Source: Opitutaceae bacterium
Lineage (GTDB): Bacteria > Verrucomicrobiota > Verrucomicrobiia > Opitutales > Opitutaceae
Direction of reading: 5' to 3'
Length of the DNA: 7,552 nucleotides
Assembly (NCBI GenBank): GCA_003168315.1
Contig: PMSP01000092.1
Location: forward strand, 1-7,552
Notes under the pieces: model-generated
What the model saw: only the letters and a program-made list of their open reading frames with translations
Databases searched by the model: none
What the model was told of the DNA's origin: nothing
Program-made: the position numbers and the translations under genes
In this document: piece after piece, positions 1 to 6,660 of the stretch
Position numbering within the stretch: the stretch's first letter is position 1
Layout: the number at the start of each line of letters is the position of its first letter

Positions 1-246
1 GGGCAGGATGGCATCCTGCGCGTGGCTGTTGCTCGTTCTCGCGGGCGCTTTGGTTCAGGCTCAGGAACTGGCTGCTGGAAAGTTCCTGGTCGCTAGCCGA
101 AAATCGGTGGATCCCGATCTGGCGAAGAGTGTGGTGCTTCTGGTGCGTTACGAGCAGCAGGGCGCGATCGGATTGATCGTGAATCGTAGGTCGAATGTTC
201 CGCTCTCAGAGGTCTTCCCTGCCCTCAAATCGGCGCAGGCTCCGGT

Positions 247-543
247 TTATACGGGCGGACCGATAGCTATTGGAATTCGCGCCCTGTTGCGATCGCGATC
301 CAAGCCAGAGCCAGGCTTGCATGTATTCGGCGATGTCTCCTTAATTTCGAACCGACGAGTGATGGAGGATTTGGTGCGCGCGGGCACGCCGCCCAGGGAT
401 CCGGGGCGGATCCGGTCGCTGTGCTTCCAGGACACGGCCTCCACATGCACAGCGGCCGCCGCCCCGAGGGACGCCGCGGCCGCCCTCAGGCCCAGGTGCG
501 CCGCGGGTTCCAGGGATCCGTTGTCGACCAGGACGACCTTCAT
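247..543 (-). pseudogene. CbiX-like sirohydrochlorin chelatase, 5' fragment only
   Basis: The ATG at 543-541 overlaps the cobA stop as ATGA (540-543), so this is the next gene of the operon. Residues 1-55 resemble the CbiX-type chelatases that insert a metal into sirohydrochlorin: VVLVDNGSLEPAA at 3-15, an Ala-rich helix, VEAVSWKHSDRI at 34-45 and LGGVPA at 50-55. Resemblance ends at about base 379. The frame then runs on through bases antisense to the algH-like gene to a stop at 247, with no family features. At least half of the protein, including the rest of the active site, is missing. Placement directly after cobA supports a siroheme role, since SUMT makes precorrin-2 and a chelatase is needed at the end of that path. 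The family call comes from memory of N-terminal sequence and cannot separate iron from cobalt chelation. Confidence 0.62.
379..396. other. Junction between two unrelated gene fragments
   Basis: On the plus strand AlgH-like coding holds up to base 394. On the minus strand CbiX-like coding holds down to base 379. The two family matches therefore share about 16 bases (379-394), consistent with joining at a short microhomology. GC content rises sharply from here. Two truncated genes meet head-on with neither 3' end present. No inverted repeat, target duplication or recombinase gene lies beside it. Confidence 0.7.
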
Positions 544-1313
544 CGCGCGGCTGCCAGCTGCCGTGACGACTCGAACCAGGCCAGCCTGTCGGAGAACGCG
601 GCGACCTCGCCTATGATGACCATGGCGGGGGCCTCGACCTGCGCGCGCGCCGCGAGGGCGGCGATCGTCCCCAGGGTCCCGAGTATCCGCCGGTGCTCGT
701 CCGTCGTGGCGGACTGGACGACCGCGGCCGGCGTGGAGGGCGCAAGGCCCCCGGCCTCTAGCCGGCGCGCGATCGTCGCCAGGTTCTTGACGCCCATGTA
801 GATGCAGAGGGTCGCCTTCAGCCTCGCGTAGTCCTCCCAGCGGACCGTCGCGTCCTCCTTCGATGGGTCCTCGTGCCCCGTCAGGAGGATGATGGCCGAG
901 CTGTGGAGCCGGTGCGTCAGGGGAATGCCCGCGTAGGCCGCCGCGGCGAGCGCCGAGGTGACCCCGGGCACGATCTCGAAGGGGACGCCCGCGGCCTCCA
1001 GCGCGCTCGCCTCCTCGCCGCCGCGCCCGAAGACGAACGGGTCGCCGCCCTTCAGCCGCACGACGGTCTTGCCATCCAGCGCCAGGCGCACGAGCGTCCC
1101 GTCGATCTCGCTCTGGGGCCGGCACGGCTGGCCGCCCTTCTTGCCGGCGAAGATGCGCTCGCATCCCGGCCTCGTGAGTTCAAGGAGGTCCGCGTCGACC
1201 AGGTGATCGTACACGACGACGTCGGCCTCGCCGAGGACGCGGCGCGCCTTGACCGTGATGAGCTCCGGGTCCCCCGGGCCCGCGCCGACCAGGTATACCG
1301 TCCCCGGCGTCAT
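540..1313 (-). CDS. cobA: Uroporphyrinogen-III C-methyltransferase (SUMT)
   Basis: Cytosolic SAM-dependent enzyme that methylates uroporphyrinogen III at C2 and C7 to give precorrin-2, the branch point to siroheme and cobalamin. The 257-residue length is that of the single-domain SUMT, without the CysG dehydrogenase/chelatase module. Family signatures in order: VYLVGAGPGDPELIT at 6-20, ADVVVYDHLV at 30-39, VVRLKGGDPFVFGRGGEE at 84-101, VPGVTSA at 115-121, IPLTHR at 130-135, TGH at 145-147 and YMGVKN at 172-177. The start ATG overlaps the cysNC stop as ATGA (1310-1313), and the stop overlaps the cbiX start in the same way, so translation is probably coupled. No clear Shine-Dalgarno sequence precedes it, which fits coupling. 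Within a sulfate-assimilation operon its job is most likely siroheme supply for sulfite reductase. Precorrin-2 dehydrogenase is not encoded here. Confidence 0.95.
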   Translation of the reverse strand: MTPGTVYLVGAGPGDPELITVKARRVLGEADVVVYDHLVDADLLELTRPGCERIFAGKKGGQPCRPQSEIDGTLVRLALDGKTVVRLKGGDPFVFGRGGEEASALEAAGVPFEIVPGVTSALAAAAYAGIPLTHRLHSSAIILLTGHEDPSKEDATVRWEDYARLKATLCIYMGVKNLATIARRLEAGGLAPSTPAAVVQSATTDEHRRILGTLGTIAALAARAQVEAPAMVIIGEVAAFSDRLAWFESSRQLAAAR

Positions 1314-3268
1314 ATGTCGGCGCCCGCGCCCGCCTGCTCGACGGGTCGCGCGAGGCCGAGCGCCAGCTGCGTCAGCCTCTCTATGGAGTCGTTCACCGAC
1401 TCGCGGTCGGTCCTGAGCTCAAGGTCGGGCGCGAGGGGCTGCTCGTACGGGGAGTCGATGCCCGTGAACTGCTGGATCTGGCCGGCGCGCGCCTTCTTGT
1501 AGAGCTGCTTCGGGTCGCGGCGCTCGCACTCGGCGAGGGACGCGTTGACGTAGATCTCGGCGAAGGGGACGCCCCGCTCCTTGGCGCGCTCGGCCGCCAT
1601 CGCGCGGTCGACGCGGAAGGGCGAGATGAGGGCCGCGATCACCACGACCCCGGCGTCAGAGAGGTGGATCGCCAGCTCGGTCGCCCGCCGCAGGTTCTCG
1701 CTGCGGTCGTCGGGCGTGAACCCGAGGTTGCGGCTGAGGCCCGTGCGGAGCACGTCGCCGTCGAGGATCGCCGAGAGGATGCCCGAGCTGAGGAGGCGCT
1801 GCTCGAGGGCCTGCGCCAGGGTGGACTTCCCGGACCCGGAGAGCCCGGTCATCCAGATGATGCAGCCGCGGTGGCCGAGGATCGCCGACCGGCTCACCGG
1901 GCTCGCGCCGCGGTTCTCCGGCGGCTCGTCGACGACCGAGTCGATCACGCCGCCGCCGCCGATGCGCCGCCCCCTCATGAGGACGAATCGCCCGAGCGCC
2001 GGGACCTTGCCGCCGACGTCAAAGGCGATCGGCTTGCGGACGCGCAGGCGGATCTCGGCGACCTCGTGGACCTTGACCTCGCCGGTCGTCCCGGTGCCGG
2101 TCTCGAGGGTGACGGCGTCCAGCGTTCGCTGGATCCCGAGCACGCGGGCCTCCGCCTGCTGGGTCCCGAGCTTGAGGGGGATCAGCTCCCCCGAGCGGAG
2201 CGGGCTGTCGTGGATCCAGAAGACGCGCGCGGTGAACGTCCTCGCCTCGTACGGCCGGTCCGAGACCGGCGACCCGATCTGGCCGCGCTCGACGAAGAGC
2301 TCGTCCTCGAGCGTGACGGCAACCTCGCTGCCGGAGCCCACCGGGCCCCTCGGCGCCGGGTCGGACTGCGGCCAGGTCTCGATGGACTTGACCCGGCTGC
2401 GCTTGCCGCCAGGCACGAACTCGATCTCGTCGCCGACGGACACGCTGCCGGACTCGACCAGGCCGGCGATGATGCGGCGGGCGTCGAAGCGGTAGACGTC
2501 CTGCACGGAGAGCCGAAGGGGGCCTCCCGACGCCGGGGGATTGGCCCTGAACCTCTCAAGCACCTCCAGGAGCGTCGGGCCGTGGTACCACGGCATGCGG
2601 GCGCTCCCCTTCAGGAGGCCCTCGCCGTGCTTGGCCGAGATCGGGATGAAATGCGCGGGCTCGACGCCGAGCTTTCCCAGGAACTCCCCGAGCTCCTTGC
2701 GGATGGCCTCGAAGACCTCCGGCCGGTAGTCCACGAGGTCCATCTTGTTCACGGCGACGACGATCTGGCGCAGGCCGAGGAGCGAGAGGAGGAAGCAGTG
2801 GCGGCGGGTCTGCTCGCGCAGGCCCTCCAGCGCGTCCACCAGGAGGACCGCGGCGTCGGCGCTCGCCGCCCCCGTGATCATGTTCTTCAGGAATTCCTTG
2901 TGCCCGGGCGCGTCGATGATCGTGAACGAGCGGCGCTCCGTGTGGAACGGCACGCGGGTCGTGTCCATCGTGATGTTCTGCGCCTGCTCCTCGAGGAGGG
3001 CGTCCAGGAGGAAGGCGTACTCGAACTCCATCCCCTCGGCCTTGCTGGCGGCCTCAATCCGCTCCTTTTTCCCGTCGGGAACCGAGTGGGTGTCGAAGAG
3101 GAGCCGGCCGATGAGGGTGGACTTCCCGTGGTCGACATGCCCGACGACGACCAGCTGGAGGTGGTCCGTGGTGGAGCCCTGGGCCGCCGGGGCGGCGGCT
3201 GCGGGCTTCGGCGTTGCGGCCTGGCGGGCGGGAAGGGTGGCGTCCGGGAGGATTGTCATCGTCTGCAA
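1310..3268 (-). CDS. cysNC: Bifunctional sulfate adenylyltransferase subunit 1 / adenylylsulfate kinase (CysN-CysC fusion)
   Basis: The CysN part is a translation-factor-like GTPase that pairs with CysD to make APS from sulfate and ATP. The CysC part phosphorylates APS to PAPS. Of 652 residues, 1-35 are an Ala/Pro-rich leader. The GTPase motifs are G1 GHVDHGKST at 43-51, NITMDTT at 98-104, DAPGH at 119-123, NKMD at 174-177 and SAK at 211-213. Beta-barrel domains follow to about 450. The kinase domain shows P-loop GLSGSGKST at 475-483, DGD at 503-505, ISPFR at 548-552 with the family's acceptor Ser549, and KKARAGQIQQFTGIDSPYE at 591-609. The TTG at 3268 lies one base after the cysD stop, with AAGGGG about 10 nt upstream. 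ATG at 3259 is the alternative start. G1 and the switch region differ from the usual CysN forms (GSVDDGKST, QGITID) and belong to a variant subclass. Confidence 0.95.
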   Translation of the reverse strand: MQTMTILPDATLPARQAATPKPAAAAPAAQGSTTDHLQLVVVGHVDHGKSTLIGRLLFDTHSVPDGKKERIEAASKAEGMEFEYAFLLDALLEEQAQNITMDTTRVPFHTERRSFTIIDAPGHKEFLKNMITGAASADAAVLLVDALEGLREQTRRHCFLLSLLGLRQIVVAVNKMDLVDYRPEVFEAIRKELGEFLGKLGVEPAHFIPISAKHGEGLLKGSARMPWYHGPTLLEVLERFRANPPASGGPLRLSVQDVYRFDARRIIAGLVESGSVSVGDEIEFVPGGKRSRVKSIETWPQSDPAPRGPVGSGSEVAVTLEDELFVERGQIGSPVSDRPYEARTFTARVFWIHDSPLRSGELIPLKLGTQQAEARVLGIQRTLDAVTLETGTGTTGEVKVHEVAEIRLRVRKPIAFDVGGKVPALGRFVLMRGRRIGGGGVIDSVVDEPPENRGASPVSRSAILGHRGCIIWMTGLSGSGKSTLAQALEQRLLSSGILSAILDGDVLRTGLSRNLGFTPDDRSENLRRATELAIHLSDAGVVVIAALISPFRVDRAMAAERAKERGVPFAEIYVNASLAECERRDPKQLYKKARAGQIQQFTGIDSPYEQPLAPDLELRTDRESVNDSIERLTQLALGLARPVEQAGAGADI

Positions 3269-3269
3269 G

Positions 3270-4085
3270 TCACATGAACCCCTTGGCGCGGAGCTTCTGC
3301 ATGGCGTTTCGCTCGTGGTGGTCCTGCGCGCGGCCCGAGCGCTCGGACACCCGCGTGACCTTGAGCTCCTCGATGATGTCGTCGATCGTGGCCGCGTCGC
3401 TCTTCACGGGCTTCGAGACCGGCATGCAGCCGAGCGAGCGGTAGCGCTGCCCCTTGCGCGAGAAGTACATCCCGGGGAGCGGGACCTTCTCCCGGTCGAG
3501 GTAGCGCCAGATGTCGATCTCGGTCCAGTCGAGGAGTGGCTGGACGCGCACGTGCTCGCCCGGCCCCGACTCCGTCGTGAAGTGGTTCCAGAACTCCGGG
3601 GGCTGGTCCTTGTAGTCCCACTCGAATTCCGCGTTCCGGGGAGAGAAGTAGCGCTCCTTGGCCCGTGTCGAGTCCTCGTCGCGGCGTATCCCGGTTATGA
3701 GGGCGTCGAAGTTGTACGCCGCGAGGCACTGCTGCAGGGCGACCGTCTTCAGCTCATGGGTCACCGTGACCGGGTCCGTCGTCTCGTAGCCGATCCCGCG
3801 CTCGCGCGCCTCGAAGTTCGTCCAGACGATCAGCTCGAACCCGTAGTGCTTCTGCGCCCAGATGCGGAACTCAAGCATCTCGGGGAACTCGTACGTGGTG
3901 TCGATGTGGACGATGGGGAAGGGCATGTGTCCGCAGAACGCCTTCTTGGCCAGCCAGAGGAGCACGTTGGAGTCCTTGCCCATTGACCAGAGCATCGCGG
4001 GCTTGTTGAAGCCGTGGAAGGCCTCGCGCATCAGGTAGATGCTCTGGGATTCGAGTTCGTCGAGGTGCGTCATTTCGGAATTCAT
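3270..4085 (-). CDS. cysD: Sulfate adenylyltransferase subunit 2
   Basis: Catalytic PP-loop (N-type ATP pyrophosphatase) subunit of ATP sulfurylase. It adenylates sulfate to APS in a complex with the GTPase CysN. In the 271 residues counted from MNSEM, the PP-loop SMGKDS lies at 34-39, HIDTTYEFPEM at 60-70, TGIRRDEDSTRAKER at 131-145, PLLDWTEIDIWRYL at 183-196 and SLGCMPV at 217-223. The C-terminal end, VSERSGRAQDH then RAKGF, is typical of the family, and the length is close to the usual 300. I chose the ATG at 4085 because it overlaps the cysH stop as ATGA (4082-4085). A longer frame opens at 4115 but would lie inside cysH. Met5 (4073) is another possible start. The direct link to cysNC, with a 1-nt gap, fits the obligate CysD-CysN complex. 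Confidence 0.96.
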   Translation of the reverse strand: MNSEMTHLDELESQSIYLMREAFHGFNKPAMLWSMGKDSNVLLWLAKKAFCGHMPFPIVHIDTTYEFPEMLEFRIWAQKHYGFELIVWTNFEARERGIGYETTDPVTVTHELKTVALQQCLAAYNFDALITGIRRDEDSTRAKERYFSPRNAEFEWDYKDQPPEFWNHFTTESGPGEHVRVQPLLDWTEIDIWRYLDREKVPLPGMYFSRKGQRYRSLGCMPVSKPVKSDAATIDDIIEELKVTRVSERSGRAQDHHERNAMQKLRAKGFM

Positions 4086-4804
4086 GCCTTGGGGGCCGGG
4101 TCGTGGAGCCCGCACTCGCGCTTGACGCCGAAGAACCGGGTCTCCTCGGGCGTCATGTCGGCCGTGAGGGGCCGGGTGGTCTGCATGTCGCCGATGGACA
4201 CGTAGCCCTTCTCAAAGAGGGGATGATAGGGCAGCTCGTTCTGCGTGAGGTAGCGGTGCACGTCCCGGTCCGTCCAGTCCACGATCGGGAGCACCTTGGC
4301 GCGGCCATCCTGCTCGCTCACTACGGGAAGGAGCTCGCGCGTGCTTGACTGGACCCTCCTCAGGCCCGCCAGCCAGGCGCGGGCGCCCAGTTCCGCGAGC
4401 GCCCTCTGCATCGGCTCGACCTTGGCGATCTGGTTGTAGGCGGCGATGCCCTCGGCCCCCTTCTCCCACAGCCTGCCGTGCCGGGCCTCCATCCACGCGG
4501 GCGACTCGACCGCGCGGTAGACCTTGAGGTTGATGCGCAGGCGCCGGGTGAGCTCGTCCGCAAAGAGGTAGGTCTCCGGGAAGAGGTAGCCCGTGTCTAT
4601 GAAGACGACCGGGATGTCCGGGACGATCCGCGTCGCCATGTGGAGCATGACGGCGGACTGGGCCCCGAAGCTCGTGCTCAAAACGAGCGAGCTCCCGAAC
4701 TGGCCGAGCGCCCAGGCGATCCGGTCCGGGGCAGCGGCCTCGGATAGCCTCCGGTCCACCGCGGCCGTATCAACCGCGGGAGTGACAGTGTCCGCAGTGG
4801 TCAT
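4082..4804 (-). CDS. cysH: Phosphoadenylyl-sulfate (PAPS) reductase, thioredoxin type
   Basis: Reduces PAPS to sulfite and adenosine 3',5'-bisphosphate using thioredoxin or glutaredoxin, in the cytosol. In the 240 residues, the modified PP-loop STSFGAQS lies at 43-50, VVFIDTGYLFPETY at 66-79, GLRRVQSSTR at 147-156, PIVDWTDRDVHRYL at 173-186 and YHPLFEKGY at 193-201. The C-terminal catalytic motif KRECGLH at 228-234 carries Cys231. The paired cysteines that bind the 4Fe-4S cluster in APS reductases are absent: the matching stretch reads SIGDMQTTRP at 203-212, as in the E. coli-type enzyme. This predicts PAPS rather than APS as substrate and matches the APS kinase domain downstream. First gene of the operon. 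No clear Shine-Dalgarno sequence is visible before the ATG at 4804. Confidence 0.95.
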   Translation of the reverse strand: MTTADTVTPAVDTAAVDRRLSEAAAPDRIAWALGQFGSSLVLSTSFGAQSAVMLHMATRIVPDIPVVFIDTGYLFPETYLFADELTRRLRINLKVYRAVESPAWMEARHGRLWEKGAEGIAAYNQIAKVEPMQRALAELGARAWLAGLRRVQSSTRELLPVVSEQDGRAKVLPIVDWTDRDVHRYLTQNELPYHPLFEKGYVSIGDMQTTRPLTADMTPEETRFFGVKRECGLHDPAPKA

Positions 4805-5063
4805 TATCTAATAGAGGCAGCAGCGGGCGCGCGCTCTGGATGCGTCGGTCGCTTTTGCCCTTGCGGAGGCTGGTTTCATCAAGGTCGGAGGGTTAACCTG
4901 CATTATTGGGCCGCTTTTGACAAGCCCGGGCCGGGGGATTCGTGTCATAGCCGGGGCGCCGGGCGCCCGGCTGGCGGCCGCGCGCAAACCCCTGCGGGCC
5001 ATGGCTTCTTGTTGTTGATTAGCCGGGCCTCGGCGGGATGCTGGGGGCGGCCCATTCCCGAAT
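4805..5063. promoter_or_regulatory. Divergent intergenic region between the cys operon and the DUF1697 operon
   Basis: These 259 bases separate two operons pointing away from each other, so both promoters should lie here. It is AT-richer near cysH (4801-4920) than the surrounding coding DNA. TTGACA at 4917-4922 is a possible plus-strand -35 box, but no good -10 lies 16-18 bases on. No riboswitch fold, convincing promoter pair or strong Shine-Dalgarno sequence was recognised. A 14-bp palindrome at 4958-4971 is listed separately. Confidence 0.5.
4958..4971. repeat. Perfect 14-bp GC palindrome
   Basis: GCCGGGCGCCCGGC equals its own reverse complement and lies about midway in the divergent intergenic region. 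It has no loop and no T-run, so it is not a terminator. It could be an operator for a dimeric regulator, or chance in GC-rich DNA. The palindrome is seen directly; the role is unknown. Confidence 0.4.
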
Positions 5064-5612
5064 ATGCCCACCTTCGTTTCCATGTTTCGCGGGATCAACG
5101 TCGGGGGCTCCCGTCCCCTGAAAATGGACAGGCTGCGCCAGATCCACGAGGACCTCGGATTCAGGAGGGTCCGGACCTACGTGAAGAGCGGCAACGCGGT
5201 CTTCGAGGCCGGGGAGGACGCCGGCCGGCATGCGGGGTCCCTGGAACGGCGGATCCTGCGCGACTGCGGCTTCGAGGTCCCCGTCGTCGTCAGGACCTCG
5301 GCGGAAATGACGGCGGCCTTCAGGGCGAACCCGCTCCTCGGCCGCCCCGGCAGGGACCCCAGGTTCCTCCATGCGACGTTCCTTGCCGGGGCCGGGAAGA
5401 GTCCCTCGCTGGACGGCGTCGCCCTCCCGCTTGCGAGCGGCGAGGAGGCGGTGCTCCTTGGCGACGTCGTCTACCTGTACTGTCCCCATGGATACGGAAT
5501 CACGAAGATCAACAACACCTTCTTCGAGCGGAAGCTCGCCGTGAAGGCGACCACCCGAAACAGGCGGACGGTCACGGCGCTTGAAGCAAAGGCGCGGGGC
5601 GAGTCACCCTGA
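5064..5612 (+). CDS. DUF1697 family protein
   Basis: A 182-residue member of the DUF1697 family, widespread small cytosolic proteins of unknown function. Diagnostic segments are FRGINVGGSRPLKM at 8-21, LGFRRVRTYVKSGNAVFE at 31-48, FLHATFL at 101-107 (usually a variant of VAFL in the family), Y139 with the following PHGYG at 141-145, and KINNTFFERKL with KATTRN at 148-166. The near-full match along the protein and its usual length indicate an intact gene. The ATG at 5064 is chosen because it gives the standard N-terminus; Met7 (5082) is possible. No strong Shine-Dalgarno sequence is visible. It leads a tightly packed plus-strand unit, with the next start only 3 nt after its stop. No catalytic role can be assigned from the sequence. 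No signal peptide or membrane segment was seen. Confidence 0.88.
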   Translation: MPTFVSMFRGINVGGSRPLKMDRLRQIHEDLGFRRVRTYVKSGNAVFEAGEDAGRHAGSLERRILRDCGFEVPVVVRTSAEMTAAFRANPLLGRPGRDPRFLHATFLAGAGKSPSLDGVALPLASGEEAVLLGDVVYLYCPHGYGITKINNTFFERKLAVKATTRNRRTVTALEAKARGESP

Positions 5613-5615
5613 GCA

Positions 5616-6014
5616 ATGAAGCAGTCTATCGGTTGCGTATCGCTCCTCGTCAGGGACTACGACGAGGCTGTCGCATTCTACACGGGGTCCCTGCGCTTCC
5701 GGGTGGTCGAGGACGCGCCGCAGGGCGGCGGCAGGAGGTGGCTCGTCCTCGCGCCGCCCGGTCGGGGAGGGACCCGCATCCTTCTCGCCAGGGCGAAGAA
5801 CGCGCGGGAGCTCGCAGCCGTTGGCAACCAGGCGGGCGGCCGCGTCTTCCTGTTCCTCCACACGGACGACTTCACGCGGGACTACGGCGAGATGAGGTCC
5901 CGCGGCGTCAGGTTCAACGGGGAGCCGAGGCACGAGGCCTACGGGTCGGTGGCCGTATTCGAGGACCTTTACGGGAACAAGTGGGACCTCCTCATGCCGA
6001 AGGCCTCCCCGTGA
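5616..6014 (+). CDS. VOC superfamily (glyoxalase/bleomycin-resistance fold) protein
   Basis: A 132-residue single-domain vicinal-oxygen-chelate protein. The first beta-alpha-beta unit shows VSLLVRDYDEAVAFYT at 8-23 and the LRF turn at 26-28. The second shows VFLFLHTDDFTRDYGEMRSRGV at 77-98, then GSVAVFEDLYGNKWDLLMP at 110-128. Glu116 sits where the family places its C-terminal metal ligand. The early ligand that is often His in glyoxalase I is not obvious (Cys7/Ser9 region), so lactoylglutathione lyase activity should not be assumed. Family members act as metal-dependent lyases, dioxygenases or antibiotic-binding proteins; the substrate here is unknown. It starts 3 nt after the DUF1697 stop, and its stop overlaps the next start (GTGA, 6011-6014), so the three genes are probably co-translated. 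Confidence 0.9.
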   Translation: MKQSIGCVSLLVRDYDEAVAFYTGSLRFRVVEDAPQGGGRRWLVLAPPGRGGTRILLARAKNARELAAVGNQAGGRVFLFLHTDDFTRDYGEMRSRGVRFNGEPRHEAYGSVAVFEDLYGNKWDLLMPKASP

Positions 6015-6646
6015 ATGTCGTGATGGTCCACGGATTCGCGGACACGGGGCGCCTGTTCCGGTCGATGAACCGCGGGCTCGAGGCCCGGGGCCATTCCTGC
6101 CACACGCCCACGCTCCACCCGCGCGACGGCCGCCTGGGGATGCCCGACCTTTCCGGGAAGCTGGAGGCATTCATCCACGCGAACCTGGATCCGGGCTCCC
6201 CCGTGGCACTCGTCGGCTTCAGCATGGGAGCCCTCATTGCGCGCCACTATCTCCAGGTGCGCGGCGGCGCGGGGAGGACCCGCGCGTTCTTCTCCATCGC
6301 GGGGCCCAACCGGGGGACGCCGTTCGCCTATCTCTATCCGGGCGCGGGAACGCGCCAGATGCGCCCCGGCAGCGCGTTCCTGCGGGACCTCAATTCGGAT
6401 CCGCAGTCCCTCGCCGCATTGCCCGTGTTCACGTACCGCACGCCGCTCGACCTGATGGTCTTCCCCCCGGGCACGACGCGCCTTCCGGGCGGCTCCGAGC
6501 ACGTCGTCTGGTGCCCGCTGCATTCCATGCTCTCCAGCGACTCCCGCGTGATCGAGCATATCGCCGGCGTCCTTGCCGGGTTAAGCTCCGTTGGGGCTGA
6601 GCGCGCGGGACCGCCCGGATCGTCGGTCGCGTCGCCAGTGAGTTAG
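6011..6646 (+). CDS. Small alpha/beta hydrolase (lipase/esterase-like)
   Basis: A 211-residue alpha/beta-hydrolase domain. VVMVHGFAD at 3-11 supplies the oxyanion-hole HG. VALVGFSMGALIARHYL at 65-81 holds the nucleophile elbow GFSMG with Ser71. FFSIAGPNRGTPFAY at 93-107 is the lipase-like strand and loop. TPLDLMV at 144-150 gives the likely acid Asp147, and PLHSML at 169-174 gives the likely base His171. The triad is thus complete. There is no signal peptide, so a cytosolic esterase is more likely than a secreted lipase; the substrate is unknown. The GTG start at 6011 overlaps the VOC gene stop by 4 nt. ATG at 6023 would clip the first strand. The last 20 or so residues (GLSSVGAERAGPPGSS region) look like a disordered tail. 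The stop falls right where GC content collapses, so the tail may be partly foreign sequence. Confidence 0.85.
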   Translation: MNVVMVHGFADTGRLFRSMNRGLEARGHSCHTPTLHPRDGRLGMPDLSGKLEAFIHANLDPGSPVALVGFSMGALIARHYLQVRGGAGRTRAFFSIAGPNRGTPFAYLYPGAGTRQMRPGSAFLRDLNSDPQSLAALPVFTYRTPLDLMVFPPGTTRLPGGSEHVVWCPLHSMLSSDSRVIEHIAGVLAGLSSVGAERAGPPGSSVASPVS

Positions 6647-6660
6647 TTCACCCCTTAACT
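6637..6660. other. Probable second junction, marked by an abrupt GC drop
   Basis: The GC-rich hydrolase gene ends in TAG at 6644-6646. Within about 10 bases the composition falls to roughly 50% GC and codon use changes for the rest of the window. The flank here does not continue the algH-like gene of the left end. The exact breakpoint cannot be fixed because no gene is visibly cut on either side. Confidence 0.5.

Larger units (their letters stand above)
8..616 (+). pseudogene. AlgH/YqgE (UPF0301) family protein, truncated 3' and fused to unrelated sequence
   Basis: The first 129 residues read as the N-terminal two thirds of a UPF0301 protein, a family of unclear biochemical role. Residues 1-18 form a hydrophobic signal-peptide-like segment ending in VQAQ. 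The family pattern follows: LAAGKFLVASRK at 21-32, VVLLVRY at 42-48, GAIGLIVNRRS at 52-62, PLSEVFP at 65-71, GGP at 83-85, LLRSRSKP at 93-100 and HVFGDVSLISN at 105-115. Family resemblance stops after AGTPP (residues 125-129, base 394). The rest of the frame, to the stop at 616, is Arg/Ala-rich and antisense to cbiX and cobA, so it is not real protein. A full member would continue for about 50-60 residues. The ATG at 8 has only 7 bases before it, so the true start could lie outside the window. GC and codon use differ from the genes that follow. Family assignment is confident; the truncation is seen directly; its cause is inferred. Confidence 0.8.

Noticed and set aside
396..413. Two GGATCC (BamHI/Sau3AI) sites at 397-402 and 408-413 beside the left junction, suggesting a ligated clone chimera
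   Set aside because: CbiX-like coding appears to continue through both sites to about 379, and another GGATCC occurs within the same gene near 511, so the sites are probably chance. They do not exclude a cloning artefact.
247..1164. 305-codon minus-strand frame covering the cbiX fragment and part of cobA
   Set aside because: Only the part from 543 downward is meaningful. The portion above 543 is a shifted-frame shadow of cobA.
1664..3277. 537-codon plus-strand open frame opposite cysNC, with others such as 1581-2495 and 2745-3986
   Set aside because: They are antisense to well-identified genes, rich in Arg, Asp, Gly and Ala, and show no family motif. Long antisense frames are expected at about 70% GC.
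4917..4948. TTGACA with TGTCAT as a sigma-70 promoter
   Set aside because: The spacer is 20 bases and the -10 element is poor, so it is not supported as a promoter.
379..6646. Whole GC-rich block as a mobile element inserted in algH
   Set aside because: There are no recombinase genes, terminal repeats or target duplication, and the right flank does not resume algH.
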